This document shows positions 11,786 to 11,930 of a stretch of 11,930 bases of DNA, piece after piece. The stretch is taken from NCBI GenBank assembly GCA_017964115.1, contig JAGCSL010000014.1, forward strand, positions 1 through 11,930. Reading direction: 5' to 3'. How positions within the stretch are numbered: position 1 is the first letter of the stretch; every line of letters begins with the position of its first letter. Below the pieces are notes generated by a model. That model worked only from the letters and a program-made list of their open reading frames with translations, was not told the DNA's origin and did no database searches. The translations under genes were made by a program, and so were the position numbers. Origin of the DNA: Candidatus Saccharimonadota bacterium. Lineage in GTDB: Bacteria > Patescibacteriota > Saccharimonadia > Saccharimonadales > Saccharimonadaceae.

Positions 11786-11930
11786 AAGTTGAGAACGCGG
11801 ACGGATGGAACGGAACGACTTCGACCAACTTCCCGAAGGAAAGCCTGAAATCTACCTCGAGAGAGTCAGGGGAGGGCGTATGCTGAAACAGCGTGCTCTC
11901 CAGCTCTCTCTGATAGTGGGAGATGCGGTC
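11784..11930 (-). CDS. Probable C-terminal end of a minus-strand gene, cut by the window edge
   Basis: The minus strand is open from 11930 to a TAA at 11786-11784, giving 48 residues (containing YQRELESTLFQ and SLEVDFRLSFGKLVEVVPFH). The stop sits at the edge of the bidirectional terminator, as seen for the two cdsA stops, which supports this reading. The plus strand is also open from ATG 11805 to the edge (42 residues), but it has no promoter room after the terminator and no clear ribosome site. No family recognised. Strand assignment moderate. Confidence 0.5.
   Translation of the reverse strand, partial: DRISHYQRELESTLFQHTPSPDSLEVDFRLSFGKLVEVVPFHPSAFST

Noticed and set aside
11805..11930. 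Plus-strand ORF open to the right edge (ATG 11805, 42 residues)
   Set aside because: It starts 20 bases after a strong bidirectional terminator with no promoter or ribosome site; the minus-strand reading with stop at the terminator edge fits better. Not excluded.
1..11930. TGA-as-glycine code of Gracilibacteria/Absconditabacteria
   Set aside because: All complete genes read through without in-frame TGA, so the standard code fits.
1..11930. CRISPR array, insertion sequence, tRNA or rRNA
   Set aside because: No regularly spaced repeats, transposase motifs, inverted-repeat ends or tRNA/rRNA consensus were seen on either strand.

Overview
The window looks like chromosomal DNA of a reduced-genome bacterium of the Candidate Phyla Radiation, most likely Saccharibacteria (TM7) or a close Patescibacteria relative. 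This placement is an inference, not a database result. It rests on very compact spacing, a rearranged secE-nusG-rplK cluster, long lysine/alanine/glutamate-rich N-terminal extensions on SecE and L1, many short orphan genes, and promoters with an extended -10 (TG-N-TAAAAT or TG-N-TATAAT). Several ATG codons lie only about 7-9 bases after the -10 box, so some mRNAs are probably leaderless. The standard genetic code fits. None of the 16 stop codons I can place is TGA.

Layout. 1-750 (-): a short-chain dehydrogenase, cut by the left edge, divergent from an 825-1211 (+) two-helix membrane protein. 1212-2423 (-): a trxA-trxB redox operon (thioredoxin and thioredoxin reductase). 2590-2958 (+): a small multi-pass membrane protein behind a strong promoter and a structured leader. 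3090-3299 (+): rpmG (L33). 3393-4043 (+): a membrane-anchored, probably surface-exposed protein. 4110-5042 (-): rplA (L1), a one-gene unit with its own promoter and terminator. 5161-6654 (-): two diverged CdsA-like CDP-diacylglycerol synthase paralogues in tandem. 6764-8606 (+): a large charged protein ending in an HExxH metallopeptidase-like domain, plus a 100-residue partner gene. 8651-10152 (-): rplK, nusG and secE. 10272-11741 (+): a 489-residue orphan with an internal duplication and a possible nuclease-fold C-terminal half. At the right edge is probably the end of a further minus-strand gene.

How it works together. The core part is protein synthesis and export (rpmG, rplA, rplK, nusG, secE), thiol redox balance (trxA/trxB) and phospholipid head-group activation (the CdsA pair). 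The accessory part is the two large orphans, which sit between core genes as separate transcription units. Most units end in a clear intrinsic terminator, and several terminators serve two convergent genes.

Most interesting points. (1) The secE operon and the 489-residue orphan appear to share one palindromic -35 hexamer (TTGCAA), which should make their transcription mutually exclusive. (2) A 17-bp inverted repeat, AATTRTAAYRTACAATT, lies at the promoters of both CdsA paralogues, suggesting joint control. (3) The second CdsA paralogue has lost several signature residues while staying open. (4) The HExxH protein and its small downstream gene could be an effector or toxin with a partner. No CRISPR array, insertion sequence, tRNA or rRNA was seen.
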